NCBI GenBank assembly: GCA_946413815.1
Contig: CAMKMD010000001.1
Span: 110,460-174,459, forward strand
DNA length: 64,000 nt
Reading direction: 5' to 3'
DNA from: an uncultured Ruminococcus sp.
GTDB lineage: Bacteria; Bacillota; Clostridia; Oscillospirales; Ruminococcaceae
Every line of letters starts with the position of its first letter. The first letter of the stretch is position 1. Below, piece after piece: positions 10,090 through 19,532 of the stretch. Under the pieces are notes generated by a model. It saw only the letters and a program-made list of their open reading frames with translations. It was not told the origin of the DNA and searched no databases. The translations under genes and the position numbers were made by a program.

Positions 10090-10701
10090 TCAGTTATTGT
10101 CTTTCTTCTTTCCCCTGTCAGGCTTCTCGTCCTGCTTCAGGAGCGCCGTGTAGAAATTGTATCCGTCAATGGTGCACGGCGGTATCAGTCCCTTCTTTTT
10201 CAGGACTGCCTTTATTGAAAAGGTGAGCGCATAGAGCATCGCCTCGTTAAGATCAGTGTAGACGAGCCTGCGCATTTTTTCAACATCCTTGTAGTCGCGC
10301 TCGGCTGATACAAGATCGCCGAGGTAGACTATCTCCTCGAGCAGGGACATCCCCGCCCTGCCGACTGTATGGAAACGTATGGCGTTGAGGATATCTATAT
10401 CCCCCACTCCGTACTTAGTCTTGACAAAATATGCTCCGGCGATACCATGAAGGAGCGAACGTGTTTCAAGCTCCTCCCTGAATACGGAAAACCCGCTCTC
10501 GAGCACGAGAGCCTTCTGCTCCTCTGCCGGCATCTCCTTGCATATATCATGGAGCAGCCCGGCATAGTATGCCTTGTCGGGATCCTCGCCGTATTTCTCC
10601 GCAAGCTTACGGCATTCCGCAGCTACGTTGAGCGAATGCTGATATCGCTTCTGTGACAGATTTTCCTTGAGATACTTCTTTTTATCATCTATGCTGTACA
10701 T
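10090..10701 (-). CDS. yqeK: HD-domain hydrolase YqeK (symmetrical Ap4A hydrolase family)
   Basis: RYQHSLNVAAECRKLAEKYGEDPDKAYYAGLLHDICKE; adjacent to nadD as in Firmicutes. Confidence 0.9.
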   Translation of the reverse strand: MYSIDDKKKYLKENLSQKRYQHSLNVAAECRKLAEKYGEDPDKAYYAGLLHDICKEMPAEEQKALVLESGFSVFREELETRSLLHGIAGAYFVKTKYGVGDIDILNAIRFHTVGRAGMSLLEEIVYLGDLVSAERDYKDVEKMRRLVYTDLNEAMLYALTFSIKAVLKKKGLIPPCTIDGYNFYTALLKQDEKPDRGKKKDNN

Positions 10702-11333
10702 CAGCTCTCCGCCTCCTTGTCCGCTTTTTCATCGGCGTAAAGATTCCCCGATCTTATATATTGTACTACATTTTTGTCAAGATAGCAAGAGTAATTCTCA
10801 TTTTTAGCAATTTTTTTCCTTATCTCCGTAGACGATACGACCACGGGATCCGCCTTGCTGAGTATGACTCTGCCGAAGCGGCGGAGCTCATCGGCCTTTT
10901 TTTCGAGTTCCTCAAGATCGCCTTCCTCGCGGGAGAATGCCGCAAGAGTGACCTCCCTGAGGATATCCTCATAGCGGTGCCACTTGTCGAAGCTGAGCAG
11001 CATATCACTGCCGATGAGGAGTACGAGTTCCTCCTTCGGGAAGCGTCTGCGGAACTCCTCTACCGTATATATGGTATAGCTGATGCGGTCAGTCTTCAGC
11101 TCAAAATCAGACACCCTGAGTATATCCCTGTATCTGCTGCCCTTGCAGGCAAGCCGGAGCATAGTGAGCCTGTCCTCCGGAGCCACGTATTCAGAGCTTG
11201 ACTTGTGGGGCGAGATGCGCGACGGGACCAGATACAGCCTGTAAAGACCAAGCTCCTCTATCGCTGTTCCGGCAAGATGTATATGTCCGTTGTGAACGGG
11301 ATTGAAGCTCCCGCCGTAAATTCCTATACGCAT
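10701..11333 (-). CDS. nadD: nicotinate-nucleotide adenylyltransferase
   Basis: MRIGIYGGSFNPVHNGHIHLAGTA, VPSRISPHKSS, VVSSTEIRKKI; start moved to MRIGIYGG. Confidence 0.95.
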   Translation of the reverse strand: MRIGIYGGSFNPVHNGHIHLAGTAIEELGLYRLYLVPSRISPHKSSSEYVAPEDRLTMLRLACKGSRYRDILRVSDFELKTDRISYTIYTVEEFRRRFPKEELVLLIGSDMLLSFDKWHRYEDILREVTLAAFSREEGDLEELEKKADELRRFGRVILSKADPVVVSSTEIRKKIAKNENYSCYLDKNVVQYIRSGNLYADEKADKEAES

Positions 11334-11346
11334 ATTCTCACTCCGT

Positions 11347-12042
11347 TCATTTCCACGGGCGCCTTTTCCCTGTCCAGCCCTTTTCCTTCCAGTACTCCTC
11401 ATCAGCCTTGTTCCAGCCGTTGCGCTGCATAAGGCTCATTATCATGAAGAAGGCCCTTGTCTTCAAGGTGACGGGCACCTTCCCCTGCCTTTTCAGTATC
11501 TTCCTTGCGATGCTGTCAGCCTTTTTCTCTATGCTTTCCTTTATCTCCGGCTTTACGCTCTGCCAGTCAACTGCCGCTATCGCTCTGCCGAGCCTGTAGG
11601 TCTGTGGTATCCCCCAGAAGAAGCAGCTGTCTGCCATATCCTTCATAGCAGACTTCACTCCGGCACCGGCTGCTGTAGATACAACTACCGCCTGCTTGCG
11701 GAACATCCTCTCATCAGGGCGGTGCGACATCCAGCGCCATGCGTAATGATCGAGCAGAGCCTTCATCTGTCCCGTACAGTGGTAAACATAGACGGGAGAG
11801 GTAAGTATAAGCACATCGGCGGCATCTATAAGCTCTGTTACCGGTGCAAGCTTCGCATAGTGGGGGCATTTCTCCGCGCTCTTCACGATACAGCTGGTGC
11901 AGCCGCAGCAGAACTCACCGAAATCACGGGGCAGGAAAACCTCGCTGATATTCTCGGCCGAAGTCAGCTTCTCTGCCGCGATACGGCCGATAGTATATGT
12001 CGAGCCCTTGTGGTTCGTGCCGCTTATTATAAGGACCTTCAT
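11347..12042 (-). CDS. flavodoxin-like NAD(P)H-dependent oxidoreductase
   Basis: MKVLIISGTNHKGSTYTIGRIAAEKL...CCGCTSCIVK...DVLILTSPVYVYHCTGQMKALLDHYAWRW. Confidence 0.85.
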   Translation of the reverse strand: MKVLIISGTNHKGSTYTIGRIAAEKLTSAENISEVFLPRDFGEFCCGCTSCIVKSAEKCPHYAKLAPVTELIDAADVLILTSPVYVYHCTGQMKALLDHYAWRWMSHRPDERMFRKQAVVVSTAAGAGVKSAMKDMADSCFFWGIPQTYRLGRAIAAVDWQSVKPEIKESIEKKADSIARKILKRQGKVPVTLKTRAFFMIMSLMQRNGWNKADEEYWKEKGWTGKRRPWK

Positions 12043-12046
12043 ATCC

Positions 12047-12358
12047 TCATTTGCCCTTGGGAAGATTCTCTATCACGGGCTCCTTCTCGTTGCGCTTGAA
12101 GAGCACGAACTTGCTGCCGATGACCTGTACCACATCAGCTCCTGTAAAGCCGGCAATGGCCTCGGCTGCCTGACGGGCAGTCCAGCCGGAATTCTCCAGC
12201 ACTCTCAGCTTGATGAGTTCCCTCTTGCGGAGAGCCTCGGCGATATCCTTGCACATGGCCTCAGTAACGCCGCCCTTGCCCACCTGGAATATGGTCTCGT
12301 ATGTTGAAGCGATACCTCTGAGGTACGCTCTCTGTTTGCTTGTAAGCATATCATTCAC
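12047..12358 (-). CDS. yhbY: YhbY-family ribosome assembly RNA-binding protein
   Basis: LTSKQRAYLRGIASTYETIFQVGKGGVTEAMCKDIAEALRKRELIKLRVL. Confidence 0.92.
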   Translation of the reverse strand: MNDMLTSKQRAYLRGIASTYETIFQVGKGGVTEAMCKDIAEALRKRELIKLRVLENSGWTARQAAEAIAGFTGADVVQVIGSKFVLFKRNEKEPVIENLPKGK

Positions 12359-12932
12359 CGTATCTTTCTTTCAGGAAACGGTACAGCTCCCTGAGAGCCG
12401 CACCTCTGTGACTGATCTCGTTCTTTTCCTCTGCGGAGAGCTCCGCCATTGTCCTGTCGCCCACCATGAACACAGGGTCGTAGCCGAAGCCGTTTTCTCC
12501 GGCCTCCCGGAAGCCTATGGCTCCCCTGCAGGAGCCTTCCATAAAGGCCTCGCCCTTTTCGTCAATATAGCATACCGTGCAGCGGAATGCGGCTGTACGC
12601 TCCTCTGCCGGTACATCCTTCATCTCACTGAGGAGCTTTGCACACTCCTCCCCCTTCGGTGCATATCTTGCGGAGTGTACTCCCGGTCTGCCGTCCATGG
12701 CGTCCACACAGAGACCGCTGTCGTCTGCTATGACGGGGAGGTGTACAATATCATATACAGCCTTCGCCTTTATCCTTGCGTTATCTGCAAAGGTCGCACC
12801 GTTCTCATCGGGGTCGCAGTCAGCACCCGCCTCACGCTGGGACAGCACCTCTATGCCGAGGGGGGAGAGTATCTCCCTTGCCTCACGCAGCTTGTTGGCG
12901 TTATTGGTAGCCATAACGAGCTTACTTATCAT
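12351..12932 (-). CDS. rdgB: XTP/dITP diphosphatase
   Basis: LVMATNNANKLREAREIL, VIADDSGLCVDAMDGRPGVHSARY, GFGYDPVFMV, SHRGAALREL. Confidence 0.95.
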   Translation of the reverse strand: MISKLVMATNNANKLREAREILSPLGIEVLSQREAGADCDPDENGATFADNARIKAKAVYDIVHLPVIADDSGLCVDAMDGRPGVHSARYAPKGEECAKLLSEMKDVPAEERTAAFRCTVCYIDEKGEAFMEGSCRGAIGFREAGENGFGYDPVFMVGDRTMAELSAEEKNEISHRGAALRELYRFLKERYGE

Positions 12933-14241
12933 TGTTCTTGTCCTTTCTTCCGAACAGACGGCTGAAGAAGCCCTTCTTCTTTACAGGCTCCTCCGGTGCT
13001 TCCTCTTCGCTCTCCTCATCGGACTCTTCATCCTCGCCGGGCTCCTCTTCCTCGCCCTCTTCGTCCTCAGACTCTTCGTCAGAGTCCTCCTCCGTCAGGT
13101 CTTCCCAGACAGGAGCAGCAGCGGGAACGGGATCCTCTTCAGGCTCTTCGTCCTCTTCCTCAGCGGGAGCAGTATAAGCAGGCTCTTCCTCTGCCTCCTC
13201 TTCTGCATCCTCCTCTTCAGGCTCCTCATCATAGGCAGCCTCTTCAGCTTCGGTCTCTTCGTACTCGTCTTCCTCGTACTCAGTATCCTCTGCCTCGCTG
13301 AGCTCTGTCTCTTCCTTCTCGTCCTCCTCGTAGGGAGTATCGAAGAGAGCGTCCACGAACATACGGCTGTCGAAGGGCTGGAGATCGTCTATCTTCTCGC
13401 CCACGCCGATGAGCTTTACGGGGATGCCGAGCTCGTTCTTTATGGAGATAACGATACCGCCCTTGGCTGTACCGTCAAGCTTTGTGAGGACGATACCCGT
13501 GATAGGCGCGGTCTCACTGAACAGCTTCGCCTGGCTTACGGCGTTCTGTCCTGTTGTGGCATCGAGGACGAGCAGTACCTCGCGGGAGCAGTCCCCTGCC
13601 TTGTTGTCGATGATGCGGTTTATCTTGGCAAGCTCATCCATGAGGTTCTTCTTGTTGTGAAGTCTTCCGGCTGTGTCGATGATGACTACATCACACTTTC
13701 TTGCCTTTGCAGCTTCAAGTGCATCGTATACTACAGCACCGGGGTCGCTGCCCTCGGTATGCTTTACTATCTCAACTCCGGCACGGTCGGTCCATACCTG
13801 TAACTGGTCTATGGCTGCGGCACGGAAGGTATCGGCAGCAGCAACAAGGACCTTCTTGCCCTCATTCTTGAACTGGTGGCAGAGCTTTCCGATGGTAGTG
13901 GTCTTGCCGGCGCCGTTTACGCCGATGACCATGATGACTGCCGGTGATACGGAGAGATCAAGTCCGGTATCATCGCCCATGATCTCGGCGATGACCTCCT
14001 GTATCAGCTCCATTACGTCCTTGGGGTCGGTAGTGCCCTTCTCCTTGACCTTCTTGCGGAGCTGCTCACAGATGTATACCGAAGTATCAACTCCGATATC
14101 GCTCATTATCATCTGTTCCTCCAATTCCTCAAACAGCTCCTCGTCTATCTTGGTGAAGGAGTTGAAGATCCTCTGGAGCCCGCCCAGAAACGAATCCTTG
14201 GTCTTTCGCAGTCCGGCTGCGATCTTTGAAAAAATACCCAT
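12922..14241 (-). CDS. ftsY: signal recognition particle receptor FtsY with a C-terminal acidic extension
   Basis: NG GTPase motifs GVNGAGKTTTIGKL, DTFRAAAIDQL, DTAGRLHNKKNLMDEL, LTKLDGTAKGG; ~135 aa Glu/Asp-rich tail after the GTPase domain ending in PVKKKGFFSRLFGRKDKNNDK. Confidence 0.95.
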   Translation of the reverse strand: MGIFSKIAAGLRKTKDSFLGGLQRIFNSFTKIDEELFEELEEQMIMSDIGVDTSVYICEQLRKKVKEKGTTDPKDVMELIQEVIAEIMGDDTGLDLSVSPAVIMVIGVNGAGKTTTIGKLCHQFKNEGKKVLVAAADTFRAAAIDQLQVWTDRAGVEIVKHTEGSDPGAVVYDALEAAKARKCDVVIIDTAGRLHNKKNLMDELAKINRIIDNKAGDCSREVLLVLDATTGQNAVSQAKLFSETAPITGIVLTKLDGTAKGGIVISIKNELGIPVKLIGVGEKIDDLQPFDSRMFVDALFDTPYEEDEKEETELSEAEDTEYEEDEYEETEAEEAAYDEEPEEEDAEEEAEEEPAYTAPAEEEDEEPEEDPVPAAAPVWEDLTEEDSDEESEDEEGEEEEPGEDEESDEESEEEAPEEPVKKKGFFSRLFGRKDKNNDK

Positions 14242-14262
14242 ATTTCCTCCGTTGGTAGTTGA

Positions 14263-17200
14263 TTATTCGGCGTCCTGTATGTCTGCGATATCCTCCTGGA
14301 AATCCACCTGTTCCATTTTGAGGAGCTTGGAGATTCCGTCCTCCTGCATGGTGACACCGTAGAGGACGTTTGCCTCCTCCATGGCGCTGCGGCGGTGGGT
14401 TACCAGAACGAACTGGGTAGTATCCGTGAATTTCTTCAGATACTGTGCGTATTTCCTTACGTTGACCTCATCAAGTGCGGCGTCGATCTCGTCAAGTATA
14501 CAGAAGGGTGCAGGCCTGAGTTTGAGGATAGCGAAGTATATCGCTATGGCCACAAAGGACTGCTCTCCTCCCGAGAGTGAGATCAGATTCTTGATCACCT
14601 TTCCGGGAGGCGCTACGCTTATCTCTATTCCGGATCCGAGAACATCCTCCGGATCGGTGAGTATGAGCTCCGCCTTTCCTCCTCCGAAAAGCTCTGTGAA
14701 TATCTCCTTGAAGTTGGAGTTTATGATACGGAAGCTCTCCGAGAATATGCGGCACATCTCTTCCGTGAGTTCGCCGATTATCTTTTCAAGCTCCGCCTTC
14801 GACTTCTGTACGTCCGCAAGCTGCTCTGACAGGAAGCGGTATCTCTCCGATACCTCACGGTATTCCTCGATGGCGTCCACGTTGACGCTGCCGAGTGAGG
14901 ATATCTTCCTCTTTACGTCTGCAAGCTCCTTCTGTGCAGCAGGAAGGTCATCCAGCTGCTCGGCTGCCTCCTCGGCCTCTGAACGTGTCAGCTGGTATAC
15001 CTCAAGGAGCTGACTTATGATGGTATCGGAATCCTTGGCGGCTGCCTCGGAGCGCTCCTCAAGTCTTGTGAGCTCGCCGGAGAGCTTCTCCTTGGCCTCG
15101 TTGTAGGCCTTCAGTCCCTTCTGTATCTCATTGACGAGACGGCTCTGCTCATTATGCTGTGCCTGACAGCGCTCTATCTCCTCGCGGTACTTTCCGGCAT
15201 TGTCCTTCACTGATTCGAGCTCAGCTCTCAGCCGCTCTATATCTGCCTGCTTTTCAGCAATGATGCGGTTCTGACGCTCTATCTCCTGCTCGTACTGTCC
15301 GCTGCCGTTCTTCAGCTCCTCGAGTGCTTCGTCAGCGCGTGCGCACTCTGCCATCTGTGCCTGTATGTCCTTATCGAGCTCGATATCACGCATTTTCAGC
15401 ATCGAGAGCTTCTCTGTGAGCTCTGCTCGCTCAAGTCTCAGCTTCTCACGGCTGCCCTGCTCGGATGCGAGCCTGTTCTCGGCATCCTCTATCTTCGCGG
15501 CAAGCTCTGCAAGCAGCTTCTCTGCTTCCGCTATCTGGCTGCGGGCGCTGATTATCTTCTTCTCTGCCTCTGTAACCTGTCTGCCGGAGCTTTCCGACTG
15601 TCCGGTGAGTTGCTCCATCAGGGATGCAAGGCTTGACAACTCTGCCGATATGCGGATCTTTTCCTTCTCGGCATCGTTCATCTCGGACTGCGCCGCCTCG
15701 GTATCGAATCTCAGCTTGCCTGATTCGGCACGCAGCTTCTCGGCACGCTCGGTCAGTCTCTCGCGGTCAGCTTCAAGCTTTGCTATCTCGGCTTCGAGAG
15801 TCTCTATCTCATGCTTTCTTGTGATGATGCCGCCGGACTTCTGAGCCGAGCCTCCGGTGAAGGAGCCTCCCGCATTGATGACCTGACCGTCAAGGGTGAC
15901 GATACGGAACTTATAGCCGTACCTCTTTGCTATGACTGTGGCGGTATCTATATCCTCGGCAACTACTATGCGGCCGAGGAGGGATGCGATTATCCCGCTG
16001 TATTTCCGGTCGTATGAAACGAGCTCGCTTGCTAAGGCCACATAGCCCTCGCAGTCCTCCATGCCTGTCTCACGAAGACCGCTGCCCTTTACAGAGGTTA
16101 TGGGCAGGAAGGTGGCTCTTCCGCCCTTGTTCTCCTTCAGGAAGCGGATACAGCGCTTGGCTATGTCCTCGTTCTCTACGATGATGTTCTGCATACTGCC
16201 GCCGAGTGCTGTCTCGATGGCTGTTGCATACTGCGGCTCAACGCTTATGGTCTGTGCCACGGTTCCGCAGACTCCGCCGAGTCTGCCCTGCTTTGCGGCC
16301 TTAAGTACGTTCTTTACGCTGCCTGCAAAGCCGTCCATATTGTTTTCAAGATCGGTGAGGATCCTGAGTCTCTGCTTTCTGCCGTTGAGCTCATAGAGCT
16401 GTTTCTCAACGTCTGCCTTGGCCTGCTCGAAGCCCTCCCTGCGGGAGCTGAGGAGCTTTTCAAGTCCGGTGAGCCTGTTACGGAGGGAGGCTATGGTCTC
16501 CTCGTTTGCGCGCTCCTCGTTCCTGAGACTTACTTCCTTTGCCCTGTATGCTTCAAGAGCCTTCTCGGCATCGCTGCTCGACTCACGGAGAGAATCAAGA
16601 CGTTCCTCCTCCTCGGCTATGGCACGCCTTGCGGATTCTGCCGTGAAGCCTGCCTCGCTCTGCTTCAGAGTAAGGGCGCTGAGCTCTGAGCTTATCTGAT
16701 CTGCGTTGCCGCTGAGGACGGAAGCCCTGCCCTCGGCATCCTCGAATTCCTTCTGTGCGGCTGTTATTTCATCTGCGAGGGCTTCACGCTGTTTTCTGAG
16801 TTCCTCCGCCTTTGCAGCCGCCTCCTTCTTCTGTGAAAGGAGGTCGATGCGGCGCTCGCCGGAATCCTCTATGCTGCGCTTTGCAGAGCGTATGGCCTCG
16901 TCGCAGTGCTTGATGTCGTTTTCAAATACGGCGATATCTGCCTTCTTGCCGGAGGAATCCTGTTCCTCCTCCAGCATCTTCCGGTTGAGTTCGTCGGAAC
17001 GCATGGTGCATTCCTGCATCCTGCGGTAGCCCTCCTGGAGCTTTTCCTCTTCGGCTGCGATATCGTTTTCAAGGCTCTCGTACTCGCTCTTTGCGGAGAG
17101 AGTCTTGTTCTCAAGGTCGGTGAGCTTTGCTTTCAGTTCGTCAAGTCTTGCTACCCATACGGATATCTCAAGTCTTCTGCGCTCCTCTGCCAGCTTTATG

Positions 17201-17844
17201 TACTTCTCCGCCTTCTGGGACTGTATGCGCAGGGGCTCGACTCTGCCCTCGAGTTCTGACAGGATATCCGTCAGACGAAGGAGGTTCTCCTGTGCGGCGG
17301 AGAGCTTCCTCTCGGCCTCCACCTTCTTGTAGCGGAACTTGGATATGCCCGCTGCCTCTTCGAATATATCGCGGCGCTCGGAGCTCTTGGCTCCTACTAT
17401 CTCCGCGATGCGTCCCTGTCCGATGATGGAATAGCCGTCACGTCCGAGACCGGTATCCATGAACAGCTCATTGATATCCTTCAGACGGCAGCTCCGCCCG
17501 TTTATCATATATTCGCTCTCACCGCTGCGGTAGAGCTTTCTTGTTATGGCGACCTCGTCCTCCATATCCGGAAGAGTGCGGTCGGAATTGTCGATATTGA
17601 GAGTTACTGCGGCAAAGCCCATAGGCTTCCTCGCAACAGTACCGGAAAAAATAACGTCCTCCATCTTGTTGCCTCTGAGAGTCTTGGTGGACTGCTCTCC
17701 CAGCACCCAGCGCACTGAGTCGCCGATATTACTTTTTCCGCTGCCGTTGGGTCCTACGACTGCCGTAAGTCCCTTGTCAAAGGTAAGGCTTATCTTGTCC
17801 GGAAAGGACTTGAAGCCCTGTATCTCAAGTGATCTAAGGTACAT
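14263..17844 (-). CDS. smc: chromosome segregation protein SMC
   Basis: Walker A VVGPNGSGKSNIGDSVRWVLGEQS; hinge; long coiled coils; LSGGEQSFVAIAIYFAILKLRPAPFCILDEIDAALD. Confidence 0.97.
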   Translation of the reverse strand: MYLRSLEIQGFKSFPDKISLTFDKGLTAVVGPNGSGKSNIGDSVRWVLGEQSTKTLRGNKMEDVIFSGTVARKPMGFAAVTLNIDNSDRTLPDMEDEVAITRKLYRSGESEYMINGRSCRLKDINELFMDTGLGRDGYSIIGQGRIAEIVGAKSSERRDIFEEAAGISKFRYKKVEAERKLSAAQENLLRLTDILSELEGRVEPLRIQSQKAEKYIKLAEERRRLEISVWVARLDELKAKLTDLENKTLSAKSEYESLENDIAAEEEKLQEGYRRMQECTMRSDELNRKMLEEEQDSSGKKADIAVFENDIKHCDEAIRSAKRSIEDSGERRIDLLSQKKEAAAKAEELRKQREALADEITAAQKEFEDAEGRASVLSGNADQISSELSALTLKQSEAGFTAESARRAIAEEEERLDSLRESSSDAEKALEAYRAKEVSLRNEERANEETIASLRNRLTGLEKLLSSRREGFEQAKADVEKQLYELNGRKQRLRILTDLENNMDGFAGSVKNVLKAAKQGRLGGVCGTVAQTISVEPQYATAIETALGGSMQNIIVENEDIAKRCIRFLKENKGGRATFLPITSVKGSGLRETGMEDCEGYVALASELVSYDRKYSGIIASLLGRIVVAEDIDTATVIAKRYGYKFRIVTLDGQVINAGGSFTGGSAQKSGGIITRKHEIETLEAEIAKLEADRERLTERAEKLRAESGKLRFDTEAAQSEMNDAEKEKIRISAELSSLASLMEQLTGQSESSGRQVTEAEKKIISARSQIAEAEKLLAELAAKIEDAENRLASEQGSREKLRLERAELTEKLSMLKMRDIELDKDIQAQMAECARADEALEELKNGSGQYEQEIERQNRIIAEKQADIERLRAELESVKDNAGKYREEIERCQAQHNEQSRLVNEIQKGLKAYNEAKEKLSGELTRLEERSEAAAKDSDTIISQLLEVYQLTRSEAEEAAEQLDDLPAAQKELADVKRKISSLGSVNVDAIEEYREVSERYRFLSEQLADVQKSKAELEKIIGELTEEMCRIFSESFRIINSNFKEIFTELFGGGKAELILTDPEDVLGSGIEISVAPPGKVIKNLISLSGGEQSFVAIAIYFAILKLRPAPFCILDEIDAALDEVNVRKYAQYLKKFTDTTQFVLVTHRRSAMEEANVLYGVTMQEDGISKLLKMEQVDFQEDIADIQDAE

Positions 17845-17848
17845 TCAT

Positions 17849-18847
17849 TCACCCCTTTATAGTGCATCCGTATACCGGGATACTGCTGTCTCCCGTTATC
17901 CTGATGCTTATGCCCTGCTCTCCGAAATAAACTGTATTGCTCCGGTTCTGTCCTGCTGCCTTGCTTATGCACCTGTCGTTCACGGCAACTGTGACGCTGC
18001 CTGACGTGATGCCCTTCTCTCTCAGCTGCTCTCCTATCACCCTGCGGTAGATAAGACTCTCGCATATCTCACGGTATGCCGGATGATAGTAGCCGGCCAC
18101 CATATCCCGCTCCACGAATTCGCTGGCATGGAGACCGCATTTTATGACTCTTATGCCGGCTTCTGTGAAACGGAGCATCATATCAGCACAGAGCTGCGTC
18201 ATATCTTCAAAAGGCGTCATGCGGTATTCCCCGCTTTTATACAGCTCTGCAAGGACAGTATTCTCCAGCACGACTACCGGATATATCCTCACGGTCTCCG
18301 GCCGGAGAGCGATTATCTCCTCTGCCGTTTTCATATCCTTCTCAGGAGTGCTCAGCCAGAGACCTGTCATCATCTGAAGCCCCAGCTCTATGCCATGCTC
18401 CTTTATAAGAGCTGCCGCATCCCTGATATCCTGCGCCGAATGGCCGCGCTCATTGGCTCTGAGCACCTCATCATCCATGGACTGCGCACCCAGCTCTATG
18501 GCTGTGACTCCATAGCTTTTCAGCAGCTCAAGTATCTCATGACTGATGCAGTCAGGCCTTGTGGAGCAGCGTATGCCGCGGAACCTGCCTTCGCCCACGA
18601 ACTCAGAAGCCGCACTCAGCAGCTCCAGCATATAGTCCCGCGGGATGGCCGTGAAGCTGCCGCCGAAGAAGGCAATCTCCGTATCTGCCGGAGACCTTGC
18701 CTCCCTGAGTGCCTTTTCGCATATCGTCCGCACCTCTTCACCGTCCGGGAGATGCTGTGCACCGCTGATGGTGTTCTGGTCGCAGAAGCTGCATCTGTGG
18801 GGACAGCCGATATGCGGCACGAATATGGAGATATTACTGTGTTTCAT
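17849..18847 (-). CDS. Elp3-like radical SAM protein (no GNAT domain)
   Basis: CPHRCSFCDQNTISG radical SAM CxxxCxxC; EIAFFGGSFTAIPRDYM; IELGAQSMDDEVLRANERGH. Confidence 0.88.
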   Translation of the reverse strand: MKHSNISIFVPHIGCPHRCSFCDQNTISGAQHLPDGEEVRTICEKALREARSPADTEIAFFGGSFTAIPRDYMLELLSAASEFVGEGRFRGIRCSTRPDCISHEILELLKSYGVTAIELGAQSMDDEVLRANERGHSAQDIRDAAALIKEHGIELGLQMMTGLWLSTPEKDMKTAEEIIALRPETVRIYPVVVLENTVLAELYKSGEYRMTPFEDMTQLCADMMLRFTEAGIRVIKCGLHASEFVERDMVAGYYHPAYREICESLIYRRVIGEQLREKGITSGSVTVAVNDRCISKAAGQNRSNTVYFGEQGISIRITGDSSIPVYGCTIKG

Positions 18848-19529
18848 AGCCCATGAGCTCTAAGGCTTCCTTGGCTGCGAGCTGCTCTGCATCCTTCTTG
18901 CTCCTGCCCTTGCCGCGTCCGATCACCTGATCGTTGAGGCATACCTCCACAACAAAGCGCTTGTTGTGGTCGGGGCCCTCTGCACCGATGAGGACATACT
19001 CCACCTTCTCCTCCGGATTCATCTGCACGACCTCCTGGAGGACGGTCTTGAAATCGCGGAACACTGGTGTCTTGCGTGTCTCGATATCCTTCGGCATGAA
19101 GCGGAGGATATGCTTCTTTGCGGCCTCCATGCCTCCGTCGAGGTATACCGCCGCTATGACTGCCTCAAAGGCGTCGGCGAGTATGGAGGGGCGCTCCCTG
19201 CCGCCTGTGTTCTCCTCTCCCTTGCCGAGAAGGAGATAGTCCCCGAGGTTTATCTGCTGTGCAAAGATATGCAGTGACTTCTCGCATACCAGCGATGCTC
19301 TCATCTTTGTGAGGTCGCCCTCGGCCACGCTTGTAAGGTGGGTGTAGAGGTATTCCGATACCACGATGGACAGTACGCTGTCGCCAAGGAACTCAAGGCG
19401 CTCGTTGCTGCCGCCGGGACGTTTCTTCTCGTTTGCATAGGATGAGTGGGAGAGAGCCTGCATTATAAGCTTTCTGTCATTGAATCTGTAGCCGATTGCT
19501 TCTTCCAGTTTCTCTATATTATTACACAT
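18834..19529 (-). CDS. rnc: ribonuclease III
   Basis: NERLEFLGDSVLSIVVSEYLY, ILADAFEAVIAAVYLDGG, C-terminal dsRBD. Confidence 0.97.
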   Translation of the reverse strand: MCNNIEKLEEAIGYRFNDRKLIMQALSHSSYANEKKRPGGSNERLEFLGDSVLSIVVSEYLYTHLTSVAEGDLTKMRASLVCEKSLHIFAQQINLGDYLLLGKGEENTGGRERPSILADAFEAVIAAVYLDGGMEAAKKHILRFMPKDIETRKTPVFRDFKTVLQEVVQMNPEEKVEYVLIGAEGPDHNKRFVVEVCLNDQVIGRGKGRSKKDAEQLAAKEALELMGYETQ

Positions 19530-19532
19530 TGT

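Noticed and set aside
12577-13803. 408-aa plus-strand ORF
   Set aside because: Antisense shadow of ftsY and rdgB; low-complexity Leu/Arg/Ser composition reflects the Glu/Asp codons on the other strand.
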